The notes: generated from the letters alone by a model not told the origin. Numbered from the stretch's first letter, positions 8,521 through 18,140 are shown. The stretch is DNA of 23,683 nt from Cylindrotheca closterium (GCA_933822405.4 CAKOGP040001713.1:1-23683); one strand, 5' to 3'. Program-made: numbers and translations.

Positions 8521-9443
8521 GGACATATATAAGCTTATCTTGATGTTCTACTACTGCTGAGGGGAGGGGATTCAGCGCATTTTTGATACCACCAGTGCAC
8601 TTTTACAATCATTTTGTTTTCCTTATTGCACTTTGGTATCCACCAACCAGGACCTACACTACGCATAGCTATACTCGCACATTGCTATTTTAACTTTAAA
8701 GAAAACTAATCCAAGCTCGAAGGCATGCATAAATTTGCTCCATGACAATGTGTTAGGTATCCATTCCATATGATCCGGCAATGCTGGCCTTGATTATAAT
8801 AGAAGCTGATAAAGAAAACCGATAGGACCCTACGGAAGGTGTATCGCCAATGTTGAAGATGTCTGAGTGGTTGTGCGGTGTCTGGCTGCGATCGTCTTCG
8901 CGTTCCCCAAAAAGTTCTTGAAGAGATTTTTTCCAAAAGCTGCTTTCGGAAATCAATGAATCAATGAAGATTCAATTCATCACTTGCACCCACAGTACTC
9001 TTCCCAATCCTTTTTATGTTTATGTTCTTCATGAATTACTACGGAAGTCATAGATGACGCAGTGCCATCACATTTGACCAAGCTATGTCCAAACAAATTG
9101 AAGTGGAAGGGGGATATGACATATGACCATGACCAGATTGCCCGATAATAAAATATATGGGAGCTGCATACAGTTTTGATTGCACTCGATCAATCACAAA
9201 AGACTGAAATTTCGGAATTGTGCCTCTCCTACTGTATAACCAAAAACACTTCAGAACCGGTACGAGAGTCCTATATTGCAGACTTCTACTGTACGACCGT
9301 CGGCCAACCACATCATGTCACCGATCAGCAGTGTTCTGCCTGACCAATGTTCAAGTTGCGTTGCGAGACCTGTGTCTGTTTGGCTCATCCTGTCGCGAAT
9401 CGATATGCGTGGGACAATCCGAGATTGTGATTCTCACTGGTGC
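8521..9443. other. Intergenic region, no supported gene
   Basis: About 920 bp between the WYS/RGLE gene and the three-exon membrane-protein gene. Short frames exist on both strands but none has convincing composition or a supported start. A small ATCAATGA tract lies at about 8953-8976. Confidence 0.45.
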
Positions 9444-10772
9444 ATGCACCCATATGCGCTTCTCCTGTCATATAATGTTTTTTCAACAACCACCACCACC
9501 TCGACAACAACACTCCTTGCATTTTCAGTATTCTTCTTCGCTATTGTTGTCGCCTATTTTAACAACAGTACGATGATGAGTACTAGGTACCATGCATGGT
9601 ACGGTATGATACTCAGAGGGCGCGACGTACAGTACAGTAAAGTACGTGTACCTATTGAGGGTTTGGGATCATTTGTGATACCGGTAGTAGATATTGTTAT
9701 ATTCCCTAAATGCGGTACAGTAACAGTACCGGTATACTGAGCGTTTGCGCCGAGCGAAGCAGCACGTACACCCCGAGACACCAACAATTATGACAACATC
9801 CAAGGGGAGTATACCAACTATAAGGCTATTGAATGGTTCCGAGGACTTTCTGAATGCGAGCAAGTGAACTATGGCAACTACTACAACATGAACGGCCAGA
9901 ATGGCAATGGTAGCAAACAAAAGCAACAACAGCAGCAAACATATAGCCAAATATACAACGAGTTGTACGCGGGCCTCATGTGCAATGCCGATGGGACTGG
10001 AATTGAAGTTGGCATCTTCATGGATGAGGAATGTTCTGTTTGGAATCCATCCAAATCTTTCATGAGCATCTTGGTTGAAGGTACACTGCCATACTTTTAC
10101 TAAACCAAAACGAAGAACCTTGTCCTGTTTCTTTTCACAAAGCAGGTTGGCTGTGGCGAGACAGAGTACACGGTCCCCTACGGCAACGAAGGGTACGACA
10201 ACGGGGGAAATTACAGCAGCTACGAATATGATAAGTCTGGTTATTTGAAGGCGAAAGACGGCTGCCAATTCCTCTTTGAAGGAAGTATTCACAATATTGG
10301 AGGAACATGTGCAAATACAGCCACCGACGACGACGGTAACTCTGCATCGCAGGATGTCATCACACAGGATGGTAAATATACATATTTCAGTTCTTCTGGA
10401 TGGTCCACATATCAATATGATATAAGTTATCAAGTGGTGTGTACTGCGATTCAGAATCAAGTGGACGATGGAGAGACGCATACAACTAGTACTCAGTCCA
10501 AGAAAGACAATATATACACGTACAACACAAGAACGACATCCTTGCTTGACGACTCTAACTTGACTGTCGAAGATTTATTCCTCATCATTTTTGGTATCAT
10601 TTTTGGTATCATTTTTGGTATCATTTTTGGTATCATTCTGGCAATTGTTATGCTATATTTTATCCGCAAGAGATACTTGAGTCAACAACACGGCAGGAAA
10701 GAGCCACTCATGAGCCTTGGACAAGACATGTCATCAAAAAAGAGCAGCATGCTACAGATTTTTTGGAGTTGA
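9444..10772 (+). CDS. Three-exon membrane protein with glycine-zipper C-terminal helix (hypothetical)
   Basis: My model has exon 1 at 9444-9567, exon 2 at 9763-10073 and exon 3 at 10146-10772, giving 353 aa. Exon 1 encodes a hydrophobic signal or anchor (LLAFSVFFFAIVVAYF). Intron 1 (195 nt, GTACGA...GCAG) joins phase 1 to phase 1. Intron 2 (72 nt) contains a TACTAAAC branch-like site and a pyrimidine tract. Its donor GTTGAA is weak but is the only one I found that keeps phase, and the acceptor could be 3 nt earlier. The ectodomain has paired cysteines and a core reading YAGLMCNADGTGIEVGIFMD. Exon 3 ends with a membrane helix containing four IIFG repeats, then a basic tail (IRKRYLSQQHGRK). Topology should be type I or double-anchored. 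This resembles uncharacterised diatom surface proteins; the start codon is the least certain part. Confidence 0.6.
10584..10631 (+). repeat. 12-bp tandem repeat encoding the transmembrane helix
   Basis: Four perfect copies of ATCATTTTTGGT, then a partial copy, encode Ile-Ile-Phe-Gly repeats. Glycine falls at every fourth residue on one helix face, the spacing of glycine-zipper and GxxxG packing motifs. The flanking coding sequence is not repetitive. Confidence 0.95.
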
Positions 10773-10900
10773 TACAAATCTGTCCATATCGCATCTGCTC
10801 GATAGTAGTGCAATGTTAGTCTAGCAGTGGAAATAGCCAGCACGAAGATACACGCTATGTGACAGTGGAAACAAATCCAATAGACCACGCGTCACGCCTT

Positions 10901-13407
10901 CTAGATTTCCCTCTTAACCTTGATTGTCTTCTGGCTCTTGTGGATGTGCTCTTGTACCCGTAACACAAGATCACTCTTCTTTCCCGACAACTTTTCCCCA
11001 ATTGAGCGCAGGTATTTCTTCAGTTCGGGTAACTTGCATGAGTCTAGTGCGCCTTCTTCATATAATTCCACCCAATTTATACCAGAATCATCCTCGACCA
11101 TTTTCCGCTTTCGTCCTGCTACCTTAGGCTTTTCAGCATCATCTGGCAATAGTATCTTAAACCGTTCAATTTGCGTTCCGGCCGCTTTCAATACGTCCTC
11201 ATCAGGTACTTCGGTATCGAATTCAGTCCTTGCTTCAAAGAAAGGATCTTCCATTGCTATAGCCTCAATGTAATCGAAAAATTTCTGCAATGCAGCGTTC
11301 TCTAGATCTTCACCAAGTTGTATATCCTCGTCGACAGTTCGTTTCTCAATCACATCCATCGCCGCTTGCACGAGTTCTTCCGAGGCAACATAGCCAGTAT
11401 GAGTATTTTCCATCAGATTAATGCTCGTGGAAAGAGAGGAAGTGAGATCAGGAGCTGCACCCCCGTCTTCCAAATTGGCACCATTTCTAGCCAACCCCTC
11501 TGCCATCGTCGACTGAAGGCGGAGCTCCTTCATAGCTTCATCCAACTCTGGCTCCCTAATATCGTCTTCAAAGGGCAACGGAACTACCATAAGTCCAGGT
11601 GGGAGTCGTTGAGTACCTTCCTCTTTATCCAGCAGCTCATGCAGTGGACGAATGACTACGAGTTTGGACGTCCAGCCCACACGAAAGAGCACTTCTCCGA
11701 TTGCAACGACATTCTTGCGGATCATAGCAGCACGTAGATTGATGAATGCATTTCGATTATCTTGCTGCGCCTCTCGATCGTTGCCATCAACTTGGGGATA
11801 AACAAGATAAGCAGAATCTATGGCGTGGTAAAATGGAATCAAATGTGATGGACGAAAGCCAAGGAGAACCAGGTTGGAGCTATCCAATTTTCCACTGGCT
11901 GCATTCTTCAGTTCTTTCATTTCCGACTGAGACATAGGAACCAATTCTCCAGCAAAGTCAGCAAAAGTTCGAATACGATGTAACCCAGGTTGCATTGTTT
12001 CTGAGGTTGTTCTATCAAAAGTATTGCCTCGCTTGACTGTTGCGAGAACCTCACCATGGTCGTCAATCAGGTTAGTGACCTTGATTGTCTCTCTGTATGA
12101 CAGTATCACAAGCATGAGGTTATACCAATCACAACAAAAGCCCGTCCCAATGAAGCCATAATTTTAGTGACGTACAGTTTCGTTTGCAAATCTATTTGGA
12201 CGGTGCTTGGTTTCTTTGCCAATTGCACAAATTTGAACCAATCGATCATAATCGCAGTGTCCTTGTCCTTGTCCTCGTCGTCTTGAGCGTCTTTCTCGTC
12301 AAGGATCCGTTTCCTCCAATCAGGCAAGCGCATCGGGCCGTAATAGGCCCGTCGCGGTTTCTTGTAATCATGACGAAGTTCCTCTAAGGCTTCCTCGAAC
12401 TCTTCCATTGTTGACATGGGACTTGCAAAAGGTGCATAGGAAACGATATCTTGGTAGAATAGTGAGTGGTCAAACGATGGATCGTTGTAGCCCCTTGGAC
12501 TATCTCCGTCACTAACGTCCTCCATTTCACTGTTCCCACCAGTGGCCATGGGCCACACTATAATCTTGACATTTTGTTCTTTGGCTTCGTCAGCGATTGT
12601 TTTCATCTGCTGCAAGGCTCCAGGATATGGGTTATCATGCGACGTAAAGATCCAAATTGACTTGGAATCAACGACTGGGTTACTGTTGGAGAATGCGTCC
12701 TTGACACACTTGGCCTTCTTGAACATGTCCTGGCAAACCTCCAATGCAGTTTGCAGGGGTGCCATAATGTCGCCCGAATTTTCCTGAGATTCCTGTTGGA
12801 ATTCTTCTTGCACATTGCGTTCCTTTTCCAAACACTGATTCAAATCGAGAACGTGTGATATTCCGGGCGGAATTAATGGCATCAATATATGAACTCCTTG
12901 ATTTTGTTTTCCATCATCGTCGTCACAGTCCTCTTCTTCCATTGCAGTTTTCGACGATGTCTGTCGCTTGGTATTGAATAGAACAATCCCGATTCCATTG
13001 CGTTTTCCCGTCCGTTGTGAAACCGTGGTGCGAACAGTATCCTGCAAGAGGGCTTTGGCAACTTGCAACCCATTGTCCATTGCAGACTTATCGTTACCGG
13101 CGCCAAAGGTTCGAAACATATCAACACGACAGTCTAGAAGCATGAGAACGTGCTGAGCACCCTGGTCTAGAGGACCTTCGGTGCCATCTTGTCCCTGAGA
13201 TTGGTAATCATCGTTTGCCCAATCCGGCTAGGATGGAATTCGTTAAGGGGGAGCGGATTTATAGTGGCAATTGCAAGGATCGATTGATTGAGAGAGATGA
13301 ATTGATTCCAGTGATCAAATTGATCAATTGCAAGCCATGCATGCAACCAAGCCCGGGCTTACCTCCTCTCCAAAGAGATCAGCTCCAAAAAGGCTTTCGT
13401 CGTCCAT
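10901..13407 (-). CDS. KU70: Ku70 DNA-end-binding protein (NHEJ)
   Basis: Three exons (13363-13407, 12176-13227, 10901-12092) encode 762 aa. Ku70 pairs with Ku80 to ring double-strand-break ends and start non-homologous end joining in the nucleus. Exon 1 is MDDESLFGADLFGEE followed by GTAAGC. The first intron (135 nt) ends CCTAG. The second intron (83 nt, GTACGT...ACAG) joins phase 2. The order is a vWA-like domain at about 40-285 (HVLMLLDCRVDMF; DHSLFYQDIVSYA, close to the Ku70 LFYRDI motif), with an acidic insert at about 112-121. The Ku core beta-barrel is at about 340-560 (LVLLGFRPSHLIP; LPPGLMVVPLPFEDDIR, matching the conserved PPGF..LPFADD). A basic cluster GRKRKM at about 692 precedes a SAP DNA-binding domain at about 719-752 (LPELKKYLRSIGEKLSGKK). 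The SAP domain distinguishes Ku70 from Ku80. It is longer than the roughly 600-aa animal protein because of inserts. Gene identity is secure; the exact second splice is inferred. Confidence 0.92.
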
Positions 13408-13893
13408 TGGTATTATAATAATTATGCCACGATAGGAAGAACTGGTTCCAGGTACCTGGTACAGTACAAGGTACTTTGTCCTCGTATACTGTGTATATTG
13501 TATTATAAAATAGTTTCGACTTTTCGGGAAGAAACAGTCCGTACGTGCCGGCGTCCGTTTTCGGGAAAACCCGTTTTCGAAGCCGGATTTCCCGAAAACG
13601 GGTGGGGCAAAACGGACTCGCCTAAAATACAGTACGTTGTCGCTTCGACGACTGACTCACTCGGCTTGGGCGCAGAAAACGAAAGATATGTCATAATCTG
13701 CAGAGTGGCCCGTCTTCTTTTCCCAGGCAGCTTTGCTTATATTACTTTGTGGGTAAACTGAGATGTACGGTGGGGTTTGGTGTTCTACAACCCGAATTTG
13801 GTCGTTTTAATTCCGACTCCGTCGACCAACTCCAATGTTCGACTCAGTCGACTAAATATTTGTTCAGCGCCCGCACAAAACATATCATATATA
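13408..13893. promoter_or_regulatory. Shared divergent promoter of KU70 and the ADP-ribosylglycohydrolase-like gene
   Basis: 486 bp between the two opposed start codons. It holds three copies of TTTTCGGGAA: plus orientation at 13521-13530 and 13558-13567, minus orientation at 13589-13598. The last two form a perfect 14-bp inverted repeat (13555-13568 with 13588-13601). A further pair, CCCGTTTTCG at 13570 and CGAAAACGGG at 13593, and an outer pair, GTCCGTTTT at 13553 and AAAACGGAC at 13609, allow alternative pairing. TTTCCCG resembles the E2F/DP core, which is a family-based comparison and not proof. Nearer the Ku70 start lies a GGTACC / GTAC-rich patch (about 13449-13474). Confidence 0.6.
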
Positions 13894-15150
13894 ATGTCAT
13901 CCATGCAGGATCATGTGCAAGGATCCCTCTGGGGAATGCTGATTGCTGATGCCCTTGCCATGCCTGTACATTGGTACTATACGCCAGGAACGATTGAACG
14001 AGACTTTGGACCGGACGGTATCCAAACTTACCACGCTCCCAAGCATCCTCACCCCGATGCCTTTGCTTGGAGTATGACGTACTCTGGTAACATCGATATC
14101 TATCACGGAGTTCAGAAGTATGTCCAAGACAGCAAACCTCCGCCAGAGGAGAATCCGCATTATCATCATGGTTTGCAAGGAGGAGATGTCACACTACAAA
14201 TGCAGTGGGCAAGGGTTTTATTAAAGTGTTTGGGAAAGGATGGCTCTGAAAACCATGATTGGGCACAATCCTTTGTTGACTTTATCCAAACGCCGTCACC
14301 CGCGCTGAACAATGATATTTATCGCGATGTCTTCATTCGACGATATTTTGAACGTCTTTCAGAAGGACTGCCACTGGCGGAATGCCCAGTTCCTCAAAAA
14401 GAGTGTTGGAGTGTTGGGAGTATGGGCGGTGTTATTCCTGGATTGATGACAGCATTGTCTTTTGCCAATAGCCCTGAAATATCCATGGAGGACATGGTGG
14501 CACGCTCGATTGAAATCCACAGGAAAACGCACAACAGTGAAAACGTTTCAGAGGCAGTCACAATCTTGGCACCCTTGGTTGTCAAGTTGTGTCGGATGCC
14601 GAAACGAGAACAAAAGTCTGAATACAGCGGTGATCCTTCCGAGTCCAGCTTAGTCCCAGAAGCCATCGATCCTCGTCGCATGCTGATTCTGGATGCGGCC
14701 AAGTCATTCCCACTGCCTGCCGTCACAGGGGCATCCTTACTGCGACGATACAACAAGGCCCGTGGTCCCGGTAATATTCCCAACGACGAAATGTATAAGT
14801 TGCATACGAAACGGCGAGAAGGAGTGGTATTCGATCCTTCCTTGTACATGGATGTCCCCGACTCTAACGTGATTGGACGCAAAGGATTCTTAGGAACCGT
14901 CTGCTACACGGAGCATGGAGTGCCTGCCATTTTGTACTTGGCGTACAAGTATTTTGAAGATCCCGCCAAGGCGCTGAAAATCAATGCTAATTTACTAGGA
15001 GATTCCACTAGTCGCGGATCATTGCTAGGGTGTGTGTTGGGAGCAGCGCATGGCACAGAATGGTGTCAAGAACTGATCAGTGGCCTACGACAGAAGGATG
15101 AGTTTCGACACGATATTGAACGGTTCTCGGAGGAAGTTGTATCGAAATGA
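13894..15150 (+). CDS. ADP-ribosylglycohydrolase (DraG/ARH)-like protein
   Basis: 418 aa from the first ATG at 13894; upstream in-frame sequence has no ATG. The fold signature of ADP-ribosylglycohydrolases is present: residues 10-29 GSLWGMLIADALAMPVHWYY match the G...GDALG.P opening. 93-105 (GLQGGDVTLQMQW) matches the position of the TDDT metal site. A THN motif at about 212 sits in a helix (IEIHRKTHNSEN). 364-387 (NANLLGDSTSRGSLLG then CVLGAAHG) matches the GGDTDT...GA..G block. Family members use two Mg ions to remove ADP-ribose from protein or small molecules. Here the metal motifs are altered: TDDT reads GDVT and GGDTDT reads LGDSTS, followed by an RG as in a little-studied GGDN.HRG subgroup. 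Activity may therefore differ or be absent. It is divergent from KU70, suggesting co-regulation. No targeting signal, so likely cytosolic or nuclear. Confidence 0.82.
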   Translation: MSSMQDHVQGSLWGMLIADALAMPVHWYYTPGTIERDFGPDGIQTYHAPKHPHPDAFAWSMTYSGNIDIYHGVQKYVQDSKPPPEENPHYHHGLQGGDVTLQMQWARVLLKCLGKDGSENHDWAQSFVDFIQTPSPALNNDIYRDVFIRRYFERLSEGLPLAECPVPQKECWSVGSMGGVIPGLMTALSFANSPEISMEDMVARSIEIHRKTHNSENVSEAVTILAPLVVKLCRMPKREQKSEYSGDPSESSLVPEAIDPRRMLILDAAKSFPLPAVTGASLLRRYNKARGPGNIPNDEMYKLHTKRREGVVFDPSLYMDVPDSNVIGRKGFLGTVCYTEHGVPAILYLAYKYFEDPAKALKINANLLGDSTSRGSLLGCVLGAAHGTEWCQELISGLRQKDEFRHDIERFSEEVVSK

Positions 15151-15829
15151 AGTAATGCGTGTATGTGATATAGGATTGAATGAATGAATGAATCAATCAA
15201 CTCGTCCATCCATCATGGATCATGGTTTCGCAAACATTCATGATTTCGCACTGTCAGCAAGATCCGCTGTTATTGCAGCAACAACTCGATGAAACTTGAA
15301 GGTTGATTGGCATCTGCATGAAGAGCATTGCGATGCACAATGACAAATATTCGAGACGCAACATCAACAAAAAATGGCTCATTACAAATGTAGATATTCC
15401 TTGAAGTTTTAGGTGAATATCACCATTTGTTTGACCCCTCATCGTGATTCTTTCCTCGACAAAGAGTATGAAAACAGATGGACGGCGCACATGAGCAGGA
15501 TGAAGTAATAGATATTTAGAACCGAGGATGACACAGTAGGTACGACAATTAGAGAAGTCGACGAACAGAACAAGATAGTACTGTACAGTAAGCATACCAA
15601 AGAAAATGCAAAGCCAAACGAGTGGGATGCAGCAGGACTGATACTAATGGTTGTCAACATTACAAGGCAGAGGTATACGAGCACCGAAGAGGGAAAGCTT
15701 CAAATTTTAAGGCGCTCTGCAACATCATCAAAGACAAAAGACTTCATAAAATCACCAAGGCTCCTATAACAATGCACAGAAAAAAAGAGCAACAACGAAG
15801 TAGCAAGTGGAAAGAGAGAGAGGAATATA
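15151..15829. other. Spacer with possible coding-like frame
   Basis: Starts with a GAATGAATGAATC tetranucleotide tract (15174-15201). A plus-strand frame ending at 15906 is open from about 15622 with basic, Lys/Arg/Asn-rich composition (KASNFKALCNIIKDKRLHKI), but it begins with GTG and has no clear ATG or splice support. From 15770 a different plus frame opens and continues into the next entry. I cannot decide whether any of this is an exon. Confidence 0.3.
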
Positions 15830-16390
15830 ATGACGGCGGAGCTGCGTACAAATCGCATTCAACAAACACGACCGACGATATCAGCAACACTACAAGAAAT
15901 CAATGACAAAGAGCCTCCATCAAATCCAGCCGACGTGAGGAGGAGTCTTCCACATAGGAAAGGCAGCAACAACAACAAGAAAGGCATCAGAAAGCGCCAT
16001 TGTACACGAACATGCAACAAATGAGTTCTGGAAGAGGCATATACGTTGAAGAAGGACGGTATTGCACGAGCTCTTGAAAGAGATGGGATCCGAGGGCTTG
16101 GAGAGATAATATATGAGAGTAGCAAGTTGTAGGACCGCATCAAAAGGGGAGCTGAAGACACTGCCGCTGCCCGTACGGAGGGCGGATCATCTTGTAGATC
16201 TCTGTGGCGTACAGTAACTTGTCGTGGATTGTCTGTTGAGCTTGTTTCTAATCAACATCAGAGAGGGAAAATGATCAATGAAGGAGACACAGTGTTAGCC
16301 GCTTTTTATGAAAAGGTCTTGCACCGCGACGAAGCAATGGAAAAATGGTTGACTCACCGTACTTGTACTGCTGCTGTCGTTACTCCATGA
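15830..16390 (+). pseudogene. Coding-like frame broken by two in-frame stops (or an intron-containing gene)
   Basis: From the ATG at 15830 one reading frame gives protein-like sequence for 186 codons with only two internal stops, TGA at 16022-16024 and TAG at 16130-16132, ending at TGA 16388-16390. Segment 1 begins MTAELRTNRIQQTRPTISAT, segment 2 reads VLEEAYTLKKDGIARALERD, and segment 3 ends in KMINEGDTVLAAFYEKVLHR. A good donor (GTGAGG at 15935) and a phase-0 acceptor (GAAGAG ending 16036) would remove the TGA. A possible phase-0 intron at 16213-16260 lies in segment 3. No simple splice removes the TAG. Options are a decayed gene, a spliced gene ending at the TAG (segments 1+2), or chance. 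It overlaps an opposing candidate at 16140-16512. Confidence 0.25.
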
Positions 16391-16512
16391 TGGTTGCTCT
16401 GGCCAGCAGCCAACAATATGTCCAGTTTAGCGAGCTTGTGTAAGGAGCTGGTGGGCCGCCATAGAGTTGTAACACTAGCCAAGTCCAAGAAGAAACCCCT
16501 TCGCCCATATAC
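16140..16512 (-). CDS. Candidate two-exon minus-strand gene 3' end (hypothetical)
   Basis: Exon 16140-16247 encodes 35 residues then TGA, with very protein-like sequence (QQTIHDKLLYATEIYKMIRP). It is preceded by an acceptor (GATGTTGATTAG) and a GCTAACAC branch-like site. Upstream, frame 16363-16512 (HKLAKLDILLAAGQSNHH in its centre) can join it in phase 0 through a GTACGG donor at 16362. An alternative donor, GTGAGT, 5 nt further in is stronger but gives the wrong phase for that frame. No ATG was found in frame upstream, so any start exon is missing. Helical, soluble and of unknown family. It may be the 3' end of a gene whose 5' part I cannot place; the plus strand here is also open. Confidence 0.28.
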
Positions 16513-16840
16513 CTACTAGTAGTGTACTATAGCCTTTATCAATTTACTACTGTTACTTCCTCTTCATGATTAATAATAGCAACAAGTTAAGAAAAAGACA
16601 GGATGTGTAGATTGCCAGTCAGAAGTAGTGGATAAAACAGTATTAAAATATTAAATCGATACTATCTCGACTTAACGGTCCTTGGTGTCATGTTTGATGG
16701 TTGACGAGAACCTTTTTATTCTTTTTATGATATACTAATCCGATGGCAGATGGCTCTATCTTAATGCATGAATATGCCTGCTTGTTCATGCTTACCATAT
16801 TGTCGCTGGAAACCACAAAAAGGGGAAACAAAACACGCAT
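16513..16840. other. AT-rich spacer, likely 3' region of the GNAT gene
   Basis: About 330 bp of AT-rich DNA without coding-like frames between the uncertain 16140-16512 exons and the GNAT stop codon. It probably contains the 3' untranslated region of the minus-strand GNAT gene. Confidence 0.45.
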
Positions 16841-17752
16841 CTATATACTCTTTTTCATCACAAGGCTGTCCACTTGAACTTCCTCGAATTCGCCCGTCGC
16901 AGGATCTGCACGCAGGGCATCATCATTCTCGATACCAAAGGCAACCGTATAGCCGAGTTTGCCTTCGTAAAGGCTACGAGCCGCAGCATTTTCAGATTCG
17001 ACAATGAGCCAAATGTCGGAAAATCCCCAGCTTTTTGCTAGATCTTCCACTTCGTCGCATAAATACTTGGCAATTCCACGACCTCTTGCACTCGATGCGA
17101 CGGCAAGATTGGCAACCAGGGCAATCGCCTGGGTATCTTCGGGAAGTAGTTCATCTGCAATCCTTTGAATAGAAGCTTTTTTGTATTCTCTGCGAAGTTG
17201 AGGAGACAAGGCTGCAACCGCATTCTTGGCTATACTCTCGGCTCGTTCGGATTCCATGACAGTTTCTCCCACCAAGAGCGTGGACTTGAGAGTGACCACA
17301 GCGAGCATGTCTTTTGTCTCGGCATCCAACACGCTTAGAATCTGCCCATCCAGAGTCCTGACCCCCATCTGCTCCCCGTACTTTTCTTGTAGATCGGCAC
17401 TCTGTTCAATGACCAGACTTCTTTTAGCAGTATCCGAAATCATGTCTCCGCTGACATCGTGGTGCATAGAACCCAACCAAAAGTTGTCCACGAGAAAGGC
17501 CCCCACCATGTTGATGTATCTTTCATTTTGACTCGATACCAGATCCACTGTTTCTGCATCAAACTTGTTGCTGGTAGCTTCCTCTTTTTTCGGCACCTCT
17601 TCGGCAAAAAACATTGGAAGTTGAGTTGTCTTGGAATCTACCGGTAGCAGTGTCGTGGTTCCTCTCCCTGCCTTGTTGTTGTTGTTGTTGTTGGGAATGA
17701 AAGCTAAACATCCTTGAAGGAGTGTTAGTGAAAACAGTATTGTAAACTTCAT
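16841..17752 (-). CDS. Plastid-targeted GNAT-family acetyltransferase
   Basis: 303 aa from the ATG at 17752 (ACCACCATGA context); an apparent longer frame starts with TTG and is not used. Residues 1-17 are a signal peptide (MKFTILFSLTLLQGCLA) followed by Phe-Ile-Pro, the Ala-Phe cleavage pattern that sends diatom proteins into the plastid after ER entry. A poly-Asn linker, encoded by a trinucleotide repeat, follows. The C-terminal third is a Gcn5-related N-acetyltransferase fold. Motif A at about 214-240 is NLAVASSARGRGIAKYLCDE, with the R-x-x-G-x-A acetyl-CoA loop at 223-228. Motif B at about 248-272 is DIWLIVESENAAARSLYEGK, ending LGYT. Plant and algal plastid GNATs acetylate lysines and protein N-termini; the substrate here is unknown. 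The region between the signal and the fold is longer than in minimal GNATs. Confidence 0.85.
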   Translation of the reverse strand: MKFTILFSLTLLQGCLAFIPNNNNNNKAGRGTTTLLPVDSKTTQLPMFFAEEVPKKEEATSNKFDAETVDLVSSQNERYINMVGAFLVDNFWLGSMHHDVSGDMISDTAKRSLVIEQSADLQEKYGEQMGVRTLDGQILSVLDAETKDMLAVVTLKSTLLVGETVMESERAESIAKNAVAALSPQLRREYKKASIQRIADELLPEDTQAIALVANLAVASSARGRGIAKYLCDEVEDLAKSWGFSDIWLIVESENAAARSLYEGKLGYTVAFGIENDDALRADPATGEFEEVQVDSLVMKKSI

Positions 17753-17941
17753 GGTGGTTGGTTTTGACAAGAAGAAGGTAGAATGAAGAATGAAGGAGGT
17801 AAGCTTGAGAGCAATATGGTATAATGGCTGACGACGATGATGTGTTCTACTTTCTGTCGGATGATGATTTTGTGTGTTGGAAATAATGCGTCAGTGGCGT
17901 TGTTGCGAAGTCGTGTTAGTCGTATTCTTGTTACTCTATGA
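17753..17941. other. Upstream region of the GNAT gene
   Basis: Purine-rich on the plus strand (AAGAAGAAGG, GAATGAAGAATGAAGG), so the GNAT leader is pyrimidine-rich. No gene seen. It ends at the left inverted repeat. Confidence 0.4.
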
Positions 17942-17943
17942 TA

Positions 17944-17970
17944 TGACCCCGATCCACGAAAAACCCCCCC
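17944..17970 (+). repeat. Left copy of 27-bp inverted repeat
   Basis: Begins TGACCCCGATCC and ends in seven C. It matches the reverse complement of 20797-20823 with a single A/T difference. Identity continues three bases further outward (ATA). Confidence 0.85.
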
Positions 17971-18140
17971 TTCCCATACCCACTTTCGGGCTTTTCTAAA
18001 AAAATATCACCACAGAATTTAAAAATGGTCATTTTTAGAATACGTGGTATTTTAACGCCAATAAGACAGTGCAAAGGGCAATTTTTCGGGGATTTTAGCC
18101 CTATGCTCGAAAGTACTTTGCGACAATTTTTGATTGCGGG

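Noticed and set aside
9669..10481. Minus-strand open frame of 270 codons, hydrophobic
   Set aside because: It overlaps the spliced plus-strand membrane-protein gene and includes intron DNA and TACCGGTA palindromes. Its Leu/Val runs come from complementing Gln/Asn codons.
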